Assembly (NCBI GenBank): GCA_035610835.1
Contig: CM069441.1
Location: 102,855,606-102,919,605, forward strand
Source of the DNA: Ophiura sarsii
Lineage: Eukaryota > Echinodermata > Ophiuroidea > Amphilepidida > Ophiuridae
Direction of reading: 5' to 3'
DNA length: 64,000 nucleotides
Made by a program: the position numbers and the translations under genes. The notes below the pieces were generated by a model. That model made no database searches, was not told where the DNA came from, and worked only from the letters and a program-made list of their open reading frames with translations. How positions within the stretch are numbered: the first letter of the stretch is position 1; each line of letters opens with the position of its first letter. Positions 1 through 11,280 of this stretch are shown piece by piece.

Positions 1-1769
1 GTGTGATTATAATCATGAAAAGAGCTCATTTACATCGTGCTATTACGAGGTCAACTATGACTGCGAAGCAGTATCGTTACGGGTGAATACTTCCGGGTCG
101 CTTTGCTGGGTTAGAAAAGGAACGACTTTTCGTGTGGTTGCATACTGGCTGTTAATAGTTGTCTACCTCTAGCCCATCTTACTGTATATGGGGCAAAGGT
201 TCCAACAGTTTTGACAGGTTTAGACAATATTAATTTGATTGTTAGCTTTCAGTGTATGTGTTATTTTTATTTCAAATAACATATGAGTCCCCCAAATTCC
301 CCCAAATAACTCATTTTTGGTCGAATAAATCGATAGTTCACCACTGGCTCATTATCTATTGAACACGACGGTCGTTTCAATGAGTAGTCATGGCCGAGCG
401 GTTAAGACTATAGACTATAAATCTATTGGATTCTCCCCGCGCCGGTTCGAATCCTGCCTGACGAAATTTTGTTACAATAAGCGATTTGGTCTGTGTATTG
501 GAAAATGGCGTATATTTTTACTCCGCAAATTTTCATTCATGGATGTAATCGTCTACCTCCAGAGTATATTACTGCATTATTTCCAAGATGTTTCACATTT
601 TAATGTCGGGAACCTTATAACCTTTGACGAGTTTACATTTTACAAATGTGTTATTTTTTCTTTGGGAGAAATTTGCTATCAAACACGATGATAATATGTG
701 GTAATTGTGCCGGTTTATCGAAAGGCAGGAAAACTGTTATTATATAAGAAATATATTGTTATATCCTTTATCCTTTTTATTACCTGGAGTTCATGGGTTT
801 TCTAAACCACAGTTCAAATTTTAGCCCATTAGACAATACCATGACGAAATGAGAAGGGTTTGAAATAAGCCGCTCCTAAACTAATTAGTATGCACATCCA
901 GTCGGAGTGCGTGTCTTCCGCAAGAAATCGTGCATATTTCATTTCACAGTGAACGCTTTTTGTGTGTGCTAACGACTGACTGTAAACCTCACCAAATCAT
1001 GAAATGAACCCTCGTCTACAAAAAAGTCCATGTACGTATTGCTCTATCTGCTTGGAGATAGCGAAGACCACGCAAATATCATAGCTTCATACAACGGAAT
1101 GAAATCCGCCATAGAGATTACATAGCGAAAATCGTAAAGATTTGCACTGCAGTCCTCTGTGTAGGGAGTGTTGACAAAAGCAAGGTCGTTTGGCTATTGT
1201 GTTTGTGCATGTTTGTGACGACTGACCCCGTTTAACAATCTTCATAGCTTTCATATAGGGCTTGGTGACCTAACTATTGACTGAAGCCATACCGGTTATC
1301 ACTCTATTTGTTCCTTTCAATGTCGGTTTTCCTGTTACTATACTGATGAGATATAATAATACAGGTTATGGGAGAAAATTAAATCGTTTACTTGCCAAAC
1401 AAAGTAGAATGCATATTTGTCATCAACGAACTTGATGAATATGCACAGCCAGCTATTCCATTAATTTATCTCATTCGTATGTTTTTAAAGGTGAGTGGTT
1501 AGTCTATAGGATAGGTGATATTTTAACATTTTCTACCTAACTTGAACTGCTGTCATAAAGGTGAAACTGCTGACTACGCCCTTGTTACTTGTCGTTAACT
1601 TTCGTCTCGCTCCTTCTGCAGTCAGTACGCAACCACGCGAAAAGTTGTTCCTTTTCTAACCCAGCAAAGCGACCCGGAAGTACTCACCCGTAGCGATACC
1701 GCTTCGCAGTCATAGTTGACCTCGTAATAGCACGATGTAAATCAGCTCTTTTCATGATTATAATCACAC
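1..1769. mobile_element. Non-autonomous TIR DNA transposon with about 150-bp terminal inverted repeats
   Basis: The first ~150 bases and the stretch 1620-1769 are reverse complements of each other with only about eight differences; both outer ends read GTGTGATTATAATCATG inward. The element may start exactly at, or just before, the window edge, so its target duplication cannot be read. No transposase-length frame lies inside; a 110-codon frame at 359-691 runs over a tRNA-like sequence and is not convincing. The interior carries that tRNA-like sequence at 384-465. Superfamily is not assigned. The TIRs are certain from the sequence; calling it a transposon is inference from the architecture. Confidence 0.8.
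384..465 (+). pseudogene. tRNA-Ser-like sequence with ATA in the anticodon position
   Basis: The A box (TGGCCGAGCGGTTAAG), a class II variable region (ATTCTCCCCGCGCC) and the B box (GGTTCGAATCC) match a tRNA-Ser body. The anticodon stem ATAGA/TCTAT (410-414, 422-426) closes a 7-base loop whose central triplet, 417-419, is ATA, which would read a tyrosine codon, not serine. The T stem has one mismatch and the 3' acceptor strand is disrupted by an extra C and two non-pairing bases, so a working tRNA is unlikely. It lies inside the TIR element 1-1769. It is either a decayed tRNA gene or the head of a tRNA-derived SINE. Confidence 0.65.
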
Positions 1770-3520
1770 ATTTCAAACACATTTGCCATGAAATTGTATA
1801 GTAAAAAGGCATATTATGCAAATAATATTATCTAATATTATCTGTGAACTTCATGACATGTTGTATTTATGGTGCAAATTATTGCAATCCGACAAACCCG
1901 AATTCAAGAAAAATTTGACGAAACTAAAGCCAAATTCACGGTAAAAAAGTCGCTTCTGAAGAATTAGGCATCAATTTTATCCATCGTATCATAATATTCA
2001 TAGTCTTTTGTAACTAGAAACATGCTTACAATTTTATAAAATTATTTAGTCCGGTCAAGTGAATGCTTATAAAATAGCTCCTCGAATCTTGTCTCGATCT
2101 AAATTCATTTCGTAGCGTCGACGGGTTGTTGATCAAGTGTTTAAATCTCACGATTATATTCAGATTTGCTAGATAGTTCAGATGGTAGAGAACTCGCTTT
2201 GGGAGCGAGAGGTCCGGGGTTCGAAATCGATCCTTCTGCGCTACACAATGTCATATGATATTTTTTTTACAGAAAGGCTATTCTGGTCAAAATGAATAAA
2301 CATTTCACAATTTCATCACACAAAATGCATGAATTCGGACGTTTTCATTGGAAAAACGGTATTTTTTTCAAAAATTTCAATAATGAATTCAAACGCGGGC
2401 ATGAAAATGAAGCGCGGGCGTGTTACGGGAAACTAAAAATCAAGTTGGCGAGGCCTAACGGGGGATCGTAAGTTTCGTTTTCTGACCGAAAATCGGTGAA
2501 AATCAAACTCGGTTTTTCTAATCAAAAAAGAAGTCGGGCATCAATGTTTTTGATATGAAATTAAAGCTTAAGATTCCGTTAGTACGGAAATTGCTCTTAA
2601 AATATCGTACGAATTTTAGTCCGGTCAAGTGAATAGATACAAGAAGCAAAGTCACGAAAGTTGTTAAATTCTAAAATTAGCGATAAAATCACTGTTTGTG
2701 GACCAATTATGTCAGATTTGGCATCATATTATAGAGAAAATTACAAACAATCCACCTACTTCGCCATCATGGCTGCCAGCTAACCCTACCTCAATTAATT
2801 CAGGGAAAACAAACTTCCCTTAATGTTTTAGCGCAAGGTTGACATCCTGAAATCGATCTTTGCGTGGGTTAGAAATCGGCGAGGTCACTCATTAAAAACG
2901 ATACCTGCGTGCTGACTGTCTGTAACAGGTGTGCACCACCACGTGGATCTTGTATCAGTTCCGCGATGTGAAACGAAGCGCTATTGTATAGAATTGTCTT
3001 ATGCTCTGCAATCGAAAGGTACACTGTAAACCCATGCAGCACGGTGCGGGGGAAACAGGTTCATTTTAAATGAGTATCCTATTGTTGTACCAAATAACAG
3101 TTATTAAATCAAGTACAGTATATAAACGTACCCAACCATAAAATGTCATGGAATCATGGCACATCGAAGACATTTCCAAAGATTTCAATGAGGATACAGT
3201 GGGGAAGATCCTTCTGTTTGGATGGCACCTTTGACCAAACCAAAGTGAAATCAAAGATCTGTAAAACTTTTTGTATTATATTCCTATTTTATGTAGGAAT
3301 GACAGCTAGTCAATCACAGCTATTCTAACCAGATGTCATTCACTTTCATAATTGGATATTTGACAATTCATACTAGTGTAATAGGAAGAAGCGCTCAAAT
3401 AATGACTTCTTTGGGGAAAGACATATAATTGCCCACACATAAATATGCCAAACAGGGCTTAAGTGTATTAAGGATAGCAATGAAGTTGAAAGATGACCTT
3501 TCAAGCAGCAATCGTTTTCA
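1770..3520. other. Non-coding stretch, one tRNA-like remnant and a repeated 19-mer
   Basis: Apart from the tRNA-Pro-like remnant at 2168-2241, no gene is seen. The word TTAGTCCGGTCAAGTGAAT occurs near 2047 and again near 2616 in the same orientation, so a dispersed repeat or element boundary probably lies here. Short frames at 3066-3328 overlap on both strands and look like chance. Confidence 0.5.
2168..2241 (+). pseudogene. tRNA-Pro(TGG)-like remnant, probable SINE head
   Basis: The anticodon arm CTCGC-TTTGGGA-GCGAG with anticodon TGG, followed by GAGGTCC, is the anticodon/variable region expected of tRNA-Pro. An A-box-like AGTTCAGATGGTAGAG lies upstream and a B-box-like GGTTCGAAATC downstream. 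The T stem and acceptor do not pair well, so it is a degenerate copy rather than a functional gene. A tRNA-derived SINE is the simplest explanation; no tail was defined. Confidence 0.6.
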
Positions 3521-3709
3521 TTGATTAAAACACACTTGATATCAGAGAACTGGTTTCAGTTGAACCGATGGGTCAACGAAACACTTCTTCAGGAGTTGTT
3601 CGAGTATGTGTTGCAGGATACGAGAATAGCCTATTGGACTTACTCTGATCCCAATGCTGGATACTATGCTCGATTCAATATCAGTTTAAGTGTCTGTCAC
3701 TGTCAGTGA
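3521..3709 (+). CDS. Possible short exon, unknown product
   Basis: A 62-codon frame with unusually protein-like composition: a stretch rich in L, E, F, Y and W (around residues 9-50, including RWVNETLLQELFEYV). A TATCAG that could serve as an acceptor precedes its middle part. There is no recognised family and no downstream donor was settled on. Frames of this length also arise by chance in 64 kb, so this is a weak call. Confidence 0.15.
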   Translation: MIKTHLISENWFQLNRWVNETLLQELFEYVLQDTRIAYWTYSDPNAGYYARFNISLSVCHCQ

Positions 3710-4372
3710 CTGACATCTCCTTCAAGTTATGACTTCGTAATATACCTTAGCATTATATGGAAGTGAACTATAAAATCAAGATTGTAATACTTAAAATATC
3801 TAAAACATTAAGATCTTTGTAAACAGCTCTACCATGGAGATCATATATAACAGTAAAAGATCTCGAAAGCCCGTTTTCAAGAGGTCTAAAGATCAAGCTA
3901 TTCACTCCTACAGTACCATCGGTTCTTGTATATTGAATGAATGAAAATATGAAGAGTAGTCAACTTTAAATAACCAGTTTGAAAGTTGGCCATGTAATCC
4001 AATCTGACACGTCGAAATCCAGAGAAGGTCACGACCTTTAAGGCTGCCATACGTAATTTGTCACTGACCGCCTCCTTAGAAAACTACGCAAGAAAACCGT
4101 CCTTGACATTGCACGTAACATCCACGTCAGCTCCTGTAAGAACTGTATCCTTGAATTCCTTTAATTCCTAGTTCCTTTAATTCAATTTCAGGTAAACAAT
4201 GTGATTGACCATGTAAGCAATACGACACTGTCCCCCATGGGACATTACATAAAAGCCATTGAATCAAAGGCGACTAATTAAATTCCTGAAGGAAATTGAC
4301 AAGATTTCCTAGTTGTTAGCCACAGTGTGTTTTATGTAAGGTCACTGGAGTGTTTACAACATTAAAAAGATT
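3710..4372. other. No gene seen
   Basis: AT-rich sequence without a convincing frame or repeat on either strand; it leads into the tandem repeat that begins at 4373. Confidence 0.5.
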
Positions 4373-4688
4373 AGGGCGTCAACAATGGCAGATTGTGATT
4401 TTAAGTTTATGATATACCTCTCAACTGATATCCATCGATGGTCTGTCTGGAGAAGGTACTCGGCTGGCAACCCATAGGGCGTCAACAATGGGCGATTGTT
4501 ATTTGTATTTTATGATAGACATCTTTTAACTGAAACAGTGGTCTGTCTGGCAAGATCCCTTCCTGGGCCGGCAACCCAAAGAGCGTCAACAATGAGTGAT
4601 TGTGATGAGATTGTGATGATAAAAGCTAATCTGCTAACTGATTCGATGATACCTGTCTGACAGTGTATTTTCCTGGGCCGGCAACGCA
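4373..4688. repeat. Three-unit minisatellite, period about 103-104 bp
   Basis: Three diverged tandem units start at 4373, 4476 and 4580, each opening with AG(G/A)GCGTCAACAATG and closing with GGCAAC(C/G)C, with the shared internal word GTCTGTCTGG in the first two. An antisense 86-codon frame (4510-4770) runs through the units and is explained by the repeat rather than by coding. Confidence 0.8.
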
Positions 4689-5059
4689 ACGTAATTCCAA
4701 AAATAGCGCATCTCCAAACTACCTCATTGATTATGTCGTTATAACACTCTGCAGACTTTATATGAATCAAACAATGTCATGATACGTATATCTCTTTAAT
4801 CATTTCAGCTTGTTTTGGAATTTTCTCTATTTCCTTAGGGAAATATTGTAAGAATTTGCGTGAAATGCCGCCTATTTTGCACCTATGTCGATGATATATT
4901 CTGATATTATCTTAAATGCCATAGTTGAGAAAGTTTGATCCTATCACGGAACATGGGAGTTATTATAGACATGATAGAGCGCCGGAAATCGGTGAAATAA
5001 GCCTAGGATATACGGGAGGATATTAAGTCAATTTTCAGAAGCGAAGTAAGGGCACGTGT

Positions 5060-5335
5060 TCTGTTGTCCTGTGCAGTGGCGTAGCAAGGGGGCAACGGTA
5101 CAGGGGGAGTTGCCCCCCCCCCCCCCCCCCCACCTGACCGAAATGAATCCTTAAAAAACCTTAAAACGCCCTCTGTGCTCCCGCCCCCAAGCCCTATTGT
5201 GTCCCCGTCCCTATCTCCGGATGTAGTGTGTATAGGCATTATGACAACTTTAATACATGAACCATTTTTCGAGCGCGTTTTGTGTTAAACATGCCCTACT
5301 CTTACCCCCCCCCCCCCCCCCCCCCCCCCCCACCC
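5060..5335. repeat. hAT-type MITE end plus two long poly-C tracts
   Basis: CAGTGGCGTAGCAAGGGGG at about 5075 matches the terminus shared by several elements of this window (23064, 39843, 55227). No matching right end was found, so this is probably a fragment. A run of 19 C lies at 5113-5131 and a run of 27 C at 5305-5331. Confidence 0.55.
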
Positions 5336-6808
5336 CTCAAATTGTTTGAGCTGACTGCAACAAAACCCAATAGCCCGAATATATGACCATGTGAACATAC
5401 GTATAGCTCATGCGCCCTCGGGCATTCGGCCCGGCTTGGTGGGATCTTTACATAGATCTACCTGCTGACATCAGATGCGCCTTCGGATTGCATAACAATT
5501 GCAGGCCTAGTGCTTATTTTTGCTAATAGGCTATTATGGTGTACTATGTATTGTGTTTTAGGCCTTGATCATGACATCACTTCTGTATGTAGGCATTGCA
5601 TTCAATAAGGATTTTTAGTTTGATTAATCTAGAGGTATTTAATACTACTATTTGATTGAAATTTAATTGATTTTTTGAAAGGTTCACACTTGTAAAGGCT
5701 GCAGAATTTTGCACCACCAATTGGCGGCCATCTTGGATGGGCGCAGTAAGGGTTAACAAGAGGGCCTGTATATCACCTGCGCCATTTTCCAAGTGCAAGT
5801 AAAGTAATTAGGTCTTACAACATGTACAAGAAGACTATTTACATTACTGGTAGAAGATTGCGGGTGTTGTTTCGCCAGGTGCACAAGAGGATTTCGTGAG
5901 CACTGACACGACAAAAAAAGCTTTTCGGCATATCTTTTCACTAATTGACACACACCTGTGAGCTGAGTTAACACCAAAATGTAAAATAAGGTATTGGTGG
6001 TGTACTTTGAGTAAAATTTGATATCGGAAAACTATTTGCCGCCATTTTATAGTCTTTTATGTCAATTGGCAAATTGGCAGTGGAACAACATGCAATTGAA
6101 TTATACAAGCATAGAATATTAATCCATTCGTTGGGTGCAACCCAAGTATAGTAATCATATCAAACAATTATTGTTATCTGTAAGATATCAATATTCATAT
6201 AAAAATGTATGTAAAATATCACCTGAACATGCTGACGGAACAGGAACTTTGTGAAATGACGAGGAAATTAGGTGACAGGCGCATTCGGTAATGCCTGACA
6301 TCATTGTAGGACTGAGCAGCTATTTCAATGCCTACATATTCACGCCTTACCGGTTCTACAGATGTTCCTAAATGAGAGGTCATACTGTTGAAAAGACTTA
6401 TTTCCCGGCAATTAGTTATCTAGGACGAGCATGCTGCTGACAGAAAATGACATCGAGGATGAAATGCTGCCAACGTTTGTGGTCAGCGGAAGTTCACCAT
6501 GTTCACCATCGGTGTAAATTCAGTTTATGTAACATAGCGTCCAAAACGCCTGCGATTTTAAAATTATGTGTAAATTATGTATAATCATGATAATGATTAT
6601 ATTCCAATGATGAACTTTTGACATGTCAATTGCTATCCAAATGAATGCATAACTCCCTGGTAACTAGACCATGCACCTACAATAATACCGGTACCGGTGC
6701 TAAATGCCGTAGAGCGCGGAAAACTGTCCAAAATTGTAAAATCGTTATAACAAGGTATAGCTCTTGGTATGTTCCAGTCCCGCTTATCATATTTTCATTG
6801 CGCTCCTA
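5336..6808. other. No gene seen
   Basis: Several overlapping short frames on the minus strand near 5577-5977 have no recognisable motif. No tandem or inverted repeat of note was found before the MITE at 6809. Confidence 0.45.
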
Positions 6809-7892
6809 CACTGCAAAAAGGTTGCTTAAATATTTACTCAACATTTTACACAACTTTGTTGAAGTATGCAACCGCTTAACAGTTGCGTAATATTTACCCA
6901 ACACCGTTGGATAACATGTTTTCCCCAACAGTTGAACAATTCCAGTTACTCAGCAGTTGCACAATTTTAATTACACAACAGCTGGGTATTATTAATTAAC
7001 CATTTGTTGGGCATTTTGTGACTGTTGCTTAGTTTGTGAATTGTTTTCATTATATATTGAGCATTTTTGTATAGCAACTGTTGCTTAATTTATCAAATAT
7101 AGCCATATGTTGGGTATTTTATTTGTGTCAAGTTTTTATTATATTGAGCATTTTTGTATAGCAACACGCGGTAGGCAAAATAATGTGAATTCTGGGCGAT
7201 GCAGCAGAGCTACATACATCACTTCCTCCCGGTAGTGATCCGGTAACTTGTAATGGGAATTCTAGGCGATGCAGCAGAGCTATCATACACTATTCCCGTT
7301 CAGTAGTGAATCTGTAATTTATTTTAACATGTTATTAGACTATAGGCTTATACATGATATCTGACATCTCTTATCAATGGTGTTATTACTGACGTGAACG
7401 TTTGCCAAACATTTTACACAACGTTGTTCAAGTATGCAACCGCTCAACTGTTAAGTAAAATTTGCCCAAACCGTTGGATAACATGTTTTCACCAACAGTT
7501 GAACAATTCTAGTTACTCAAAAGTTAGGCAATTATATTCACTCAACAGTTGTTCAAGTATGCAACAGCTCACGATGTTTTTTTGTTTTTTGGACAACAGT
7601 TGCCTAAAATTCACATGTGCGTAACTTGCATCAACTGTTGCGTGATTGTCCTCAATGCTCATGCAACAGTTGCCAAAGTGGAATATTTTACGCAACATAT
7701 TTTAGCAACAGAAACAGTTTCCACCAACATTTTAAGGACATTGTTTTCGACGAATTGCTCAACGCTGGGGATTTTTTACTTTTATACAACGCCTAACTTT
7801 CTACATATATTGAATGAATTTTAATCAACACGTCAACCAACGGATGATAAAAGCACTTTTAGCAACGTATTTTAAGCAACCTTTTTGCAGTG
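6809..7892. mobile_element. TA-flanked MITE with CACTGCAAAAAGGTTGC termini
   Basis: The left end CACTGCAAAAAGGTTGCTTA (6809) is mirrored by the right end TAAGCAACCTTTTTGCAGTG (ending 7892), and both are flanked by TA, a Tc1/mariner-like target duplication. The interior is unusual. A block at about 6837-6970 recurs in direct orientation at about 7405-7530, and variants of CAACAGTTG occur throughout. Between them lies a tandem pair of about 72 bp sharing CGATGCAGCAGAGCTA. The many short frames inside are by-products of these repeats. No transposase is present. Confidence 0.75.
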
Positions 7893-7977
7893 TACTTTCA
7901 AGTCTCACTTGTATAAATATCAGTTTAACAGGTGATTGGTATTGTACTCCATCCATGCATGTCTTCTTCTTCTGTAG

Positions 7978-8394
7978 GACGACTCTCCGAGCAATCGCCC
8001 TATTCGTCCTTTGCACGGTCCGCCATTTGCGAGGAGAGCCTCAAACTGGTACTGGTTACTAGTTCGACTCTCTCTACACAATATGACTGGTCATGCAGTG
8101 AGACAATGTGCAATGAATAAACGGAACCTCTTGCGTGCTCATTCTTGTTTTGGGGGCTTGACTAGTCATGCTAGGGAAGCAAAAGTCAAAGCTTCAGCAC
8201 CGAAGGGCAGAGGGAGTGGAAGCTTAAGAGGAAAGAAGTCTGCTCCACCCACCGAACCCTGCGCAGAGAACGAGATTGAGTCAAGTAGCTCCTGTGACTG
8301 TGACCACTTAGTTAGCATTGGTTCCAGGCTGATCACTCACCCCCTTCATGCTATACATACTACAGTTGAAACTGCTGTACTTATTACTTCCTGA
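7978..8394 (+). CDS. Possible terminal exon, unknown product
   Basis: A pyrimidine-rich acceptor (GTCTTCTTCTTCTGTAG, ending 7977) is followed by 138 open codons up to TGA at 8392-8394. The stretch is less AT-rich than its surroundings. The C-terminal half contains a basic, Gly/Lys/Ser-rich patch (KASAPKGRGSGSLRGKKS) and then an acidic/Ser/Cys patch (ENEIESSSSCDCD). A second frame across the same acceptor is open to 8120, so the reading frame is not settled. No upstream partner exon was found. It sits between two MITEs (6809-7892 and 8433-8748). It could be a host exon, a pseudogene fragment or chance. Confidence 0.25.
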   Translation, partial: DDSPSNRPIRPLHGPPFARRASNWYWLLVRLSLHNMTGHAVRQCAMNKRNLLRAHSCFGGLTSHAREAKVKASAPKGRGSGSLRGKKSAPPTEPCAENEIESSSSCDCDHLVSIGSRLITHPLHAIHTTVETAVLITS

Positions 8395-8432
8395 CACAGA
8401 ACAATTTTGCTAACTGGATACAGGTATAATAA

Positions 8433-8748
8433 GGCCAAACAAAGAAGAAGGTCTGTCTCAGAAGCCCGCCCGGATTGGTATGTGAAATGAGCTACGGCGC
8501 GTAGGTCTATGCGCTGTGGGGCTAAATAAACACCTTTTTTATTTTGGATTTTGGATTTTTTTTTGGGGGGGGGGGGTTTGGATTTTTTTTTTAAAAGTTT
8601 AAAAAAGTTCTCCGTAAGCTTGGATATACAAAAAAAGAGAAAAACATTGCATACCTCATAGCCTATTTTCTAAAAAAAAAAAAAAATCGCACAGCACTTA
8701 CCTTTTTTGCACAATGTTTCTGAGACCGACTATCTTCTTTGTTTGGCC
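8433..8748. mobile_element. PIF/Harbinger-type MITE with TAA target duplication
   Basis: The ends GGCCAAACAAAGAAGA and TCTTCTTTGTTTGGCC are inverted, and the similarity extends inward for about 30 bases (CTGTCTCAGAA / TTCTGAGACCGAC). TAA flanks each side (8430-8432 and 8749-8751). A 3-bp TWA duplication with GG-starting TIRs is the pattern known for PIF/Harbinger elements. The 316-bp interior has G-, T- and A-runs and no coding. Confidence 0.8.
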
Positions 8749-8751
8749 TAA

Positions 8752-9289
8752 GCAGACTGTGTCCGAGCCTACATACCTACAAATCCACTAGCCCGATCAC
8801 TAGCCCGATCGGTGGCTGAGCAGATCAGTAACTTGGGTAGATCAGTGACTGGGGTAGATTAGTAATATGGTGCAACAGTGGTATACTAAAAAGTAATTAG
8901 CAAAAATAAGATGGAAATGACTAACAAGAGAGACTTAAAGCAAGTCTACTAATTAGTAGCGTGTATGCATCCTTGCTACGTGAACTCACTTCGCTCGCTT
9001 TGCGCTGCCACTGCGACATTACTGAGTCATTATCAGCGACCTGGTCAGAACGCCGAACATCTGCGCTTGTTTTATGCATCCGCTGAGGGGCGATCACGGA
9101 GACCCTCCCGTCCTAGCAAGACGACGCTGGACACAATTTGCCTAATTTTGCCAATTCGTATTGGTGTAACACATAATCGCGAACCCATCGAAAAACTCTA
9201 TTAAATAATCCCAATACCAATGGAGTTAGATAACCAACTCCCGTGTAAGTGTCCTTTATTTACATTTTTGCAAGATAAATAACAATTTT
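8752..9289. other. No gene seen
   Basis: It includes short words repeated side by side (CACTAGCCCGATC twice; CAGTAACTTGGGTAGATCAGTGACTGG-like repeats near 8820-8860, described here only by position). The 79-codon frame at 8965-9204 has no recognised motif. Confidence 0.4.
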
Positions 9290-10930
9290 AAACTAGATCT
9301 TGCTCCGGTCTAAGACCAGGCTACCTTGATTTTTTATGAGAAAATGATCCCTAGTGACCTCTTCTTTCTTGACCATTGACCTGATTAAAATGATTGACTT
9401 ATTTTCTTTGCTCATCAAACCAAACAAGATGCAACAAACCCGGTCCAAATCGGAGCATGTCTTAACGTTTACACTTGTAAAGTTCAATGACCCCGTATTG
9501 ACCCTTCTTGACCTTTGACCTGGTCAATATGATTGACTTTTTTTCTTTGCTCATCAATCCAAACAAGATGCAACAAACCCGGTCCAAATCGGAGCATGTC
9601 TTAACTTTTACTACAGTAAAATTCAATGACCCCTAGTGACCCCTTCTTGACCTTTGACCTGGTCAATATGATTGACTTATTTTCTCGGCTTATCAATTCA
9701 AACAAGATGCAACAAACTCTGTCCCAATTGGAGCATGTATTAACTTTTACCTCTGTAAAGTTCAATGACCCCTAGTGACCCCTTCTTGACCTTTGACATG
9801 GTCAATATGATTAAATTATTTTCATGGCTCATCAATCCAAACAAGATGCAACAAATTTGGTTCAAATCAGAGCATGTCTTAACTTTTACCTCTGTAAAGT
9901 GCAATGACCCCTAGTGACCCCGTATGACATGTCACTTTTGATCGCTGAAGACCCTATATGAACATGGACCCACGGAATCTTTTGACCAATTATGAAGGTC
10001 ATGAGTCATTTCCTCTGAGACAAGATGCATTTTAAGTGATCGAATTGAAAATTTACATTTTGACCGCTAGGTCATTTCACTAAATTGGAAATGCGTTTTA
10101 AGTGAAAATCACCTTTTGACCCCTAGTGAACCCTTCTTGACCTTTGACCTGGTTAATATGATTGACTTATTTTCTTGCCTCATCAAACCAAACAAGATGC
10201 AACAAACCCGGTCCAAATCGGAGCATGTCTTAACTTTTACCCCTGTAAAGTTCAATGACCCCTAGTGACCCCGTATGACATGTCACTTTTAATCGCTGAA
10301 CACCCTATATGTGCATGGACCCACGAAATCTTTTGACCAATTGTGAAGGTCATGAGTCATTTCCTCTGAGACAAGATGCATTTTAAGCGATCGAATTGAA
10401 AATTTACATTTTGACCCCTAGTGACCCTTTTTTGACCTTTGACCTGGTCAATATAATTGACTTATATTCTTGGCTCATCAAACCAAACAAGATGCAACAA
10501 ACCCGGTCCAAATCGGAGCATGTCTTAACTTTTACCCCTGTAAAGTTCAATGACCCCTAGTGACCCCATATGACATGTCACTTTTAATCGCTGAACACCC
10601 TATATGTGCATGGACCCAAGGAATCTTTTGACCAATTGTGAAGGTCATGAGTCATTTCCTCTGAGACAAGATGCATTTTAAGTGATCGAATTGAAAATTT
10701 ACATTTTGACCCCTAGTGACCCCAAATGATTTTTAATTTTAAAAACCGTTCTTTTGTATATGCGTACGGTCATAAGGAATATGTGGACCAATTTTGACGA
10801 TCCTAGGTCATTTCACTAAATTGGAAATGCGTTTTAAGTGAAAATCACCTTTTGACCCCTAGTGACCCCTGTGTGACCTTTGACCCCAAACCGTGAACAC
10901 CCTATATGAAGGTCTGGTGGGGGTCCTACT
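9290..10930. repeat. Long tandem array of the GACCCCTAGTGACC family
   Basis: Diverged units follow one another. A short unit of about 135-140 bp (…GACCCCTAGTGACCC, CTTGACCTTTGACC, ATTGACTTATTTTC, AACAAGATGCAACAAA, GGAGCATGTCTTAAC, GTAAAGTTCAATGACC…) appears about four times from 9290. Then a longer compound unit of about 300 bp adds CCTATATG(T/A)(G/A)CATGG, TTTTGACCAATT, GGTCATGAGTCATTTCC and ACAAGATGCATTTTAAG, with copies near 9905, 10260 and 10560. A further block (AAATTGGAAATGCGTTTTAAG) is present near 10085 and 10817. Open frames through it are repeat by-products. Confidence 0.9.
9509..10886. promoter_or_regulatory. Repeated DR1-like nuclear-receptor motif inside the array
   Basis: TGACCTTTGACCT, the reverse complement of the DR1 consensus AGGTCA-A-AGGTCA, occurs exactly at 9509-9521, 9648-9660, 10138-10150 and 10433-10445. 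One-mismatch versions lie at 9370-9382, 9787-9799 and 10874-10886. DR1 sites are known binding sites for HNF4, RXR heterodimers and COUP-TF in animals. The motif occurrences are seen; any binding here is inference, because the motif is simply part of the repeat unit. Confidence 0.35.
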
Positions 10931-11000
10931 GACCAAGTCTGGTGATTGTAGCATGTAAACTGTAGGAGGAGATGCATTTTGTAGGTGGGTTTGAGGAAAG

Positions 11001-11042
11001 AAGAAGATGAAGATGAAGATGAAGATGAAGATGAAGAAGAAA
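11001..11042. repeat. (AAGATG)n microsatellite
   Basis: A simple repeat of GAAGAT units directly follows the tandem array; its antisense reading gives the Ser-rich or Phe/Ile-rich frames seen there, which are not genes. Confidence 0.9.
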
Positions 11043-11280
11043 GAAACGGCACAGATACAGAACCTCGATTTTTTGAAAAAATCAAGGTAATTAGTCACGT
11101 GTTTAGTTCGAAATTTCATATTATGCCCCTCAATTTTTAGGCGAAAAGAAAAGGGAAAGTCGTAGAATACCTGAAAATATTCTGGCCTTATATTACAGAT
11201 TTATGATTATTAGGGGAAATAACGACAATTTAAAAAAGTATTAGGTATTTATTAATTCTTCGCCACGGAAATAGTCAGTT

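Noticed and set aside
359..691. 110-codon frame
   Set aside because: It runs through a tRNA-like sequence inside a TIR element and shows no protein motif.
10834..11119. Ser-rich and Phe/Ile-rich antisense frames
   Set aside because: Translations of the GAAGAT microsatellite and the end of the tandem array.
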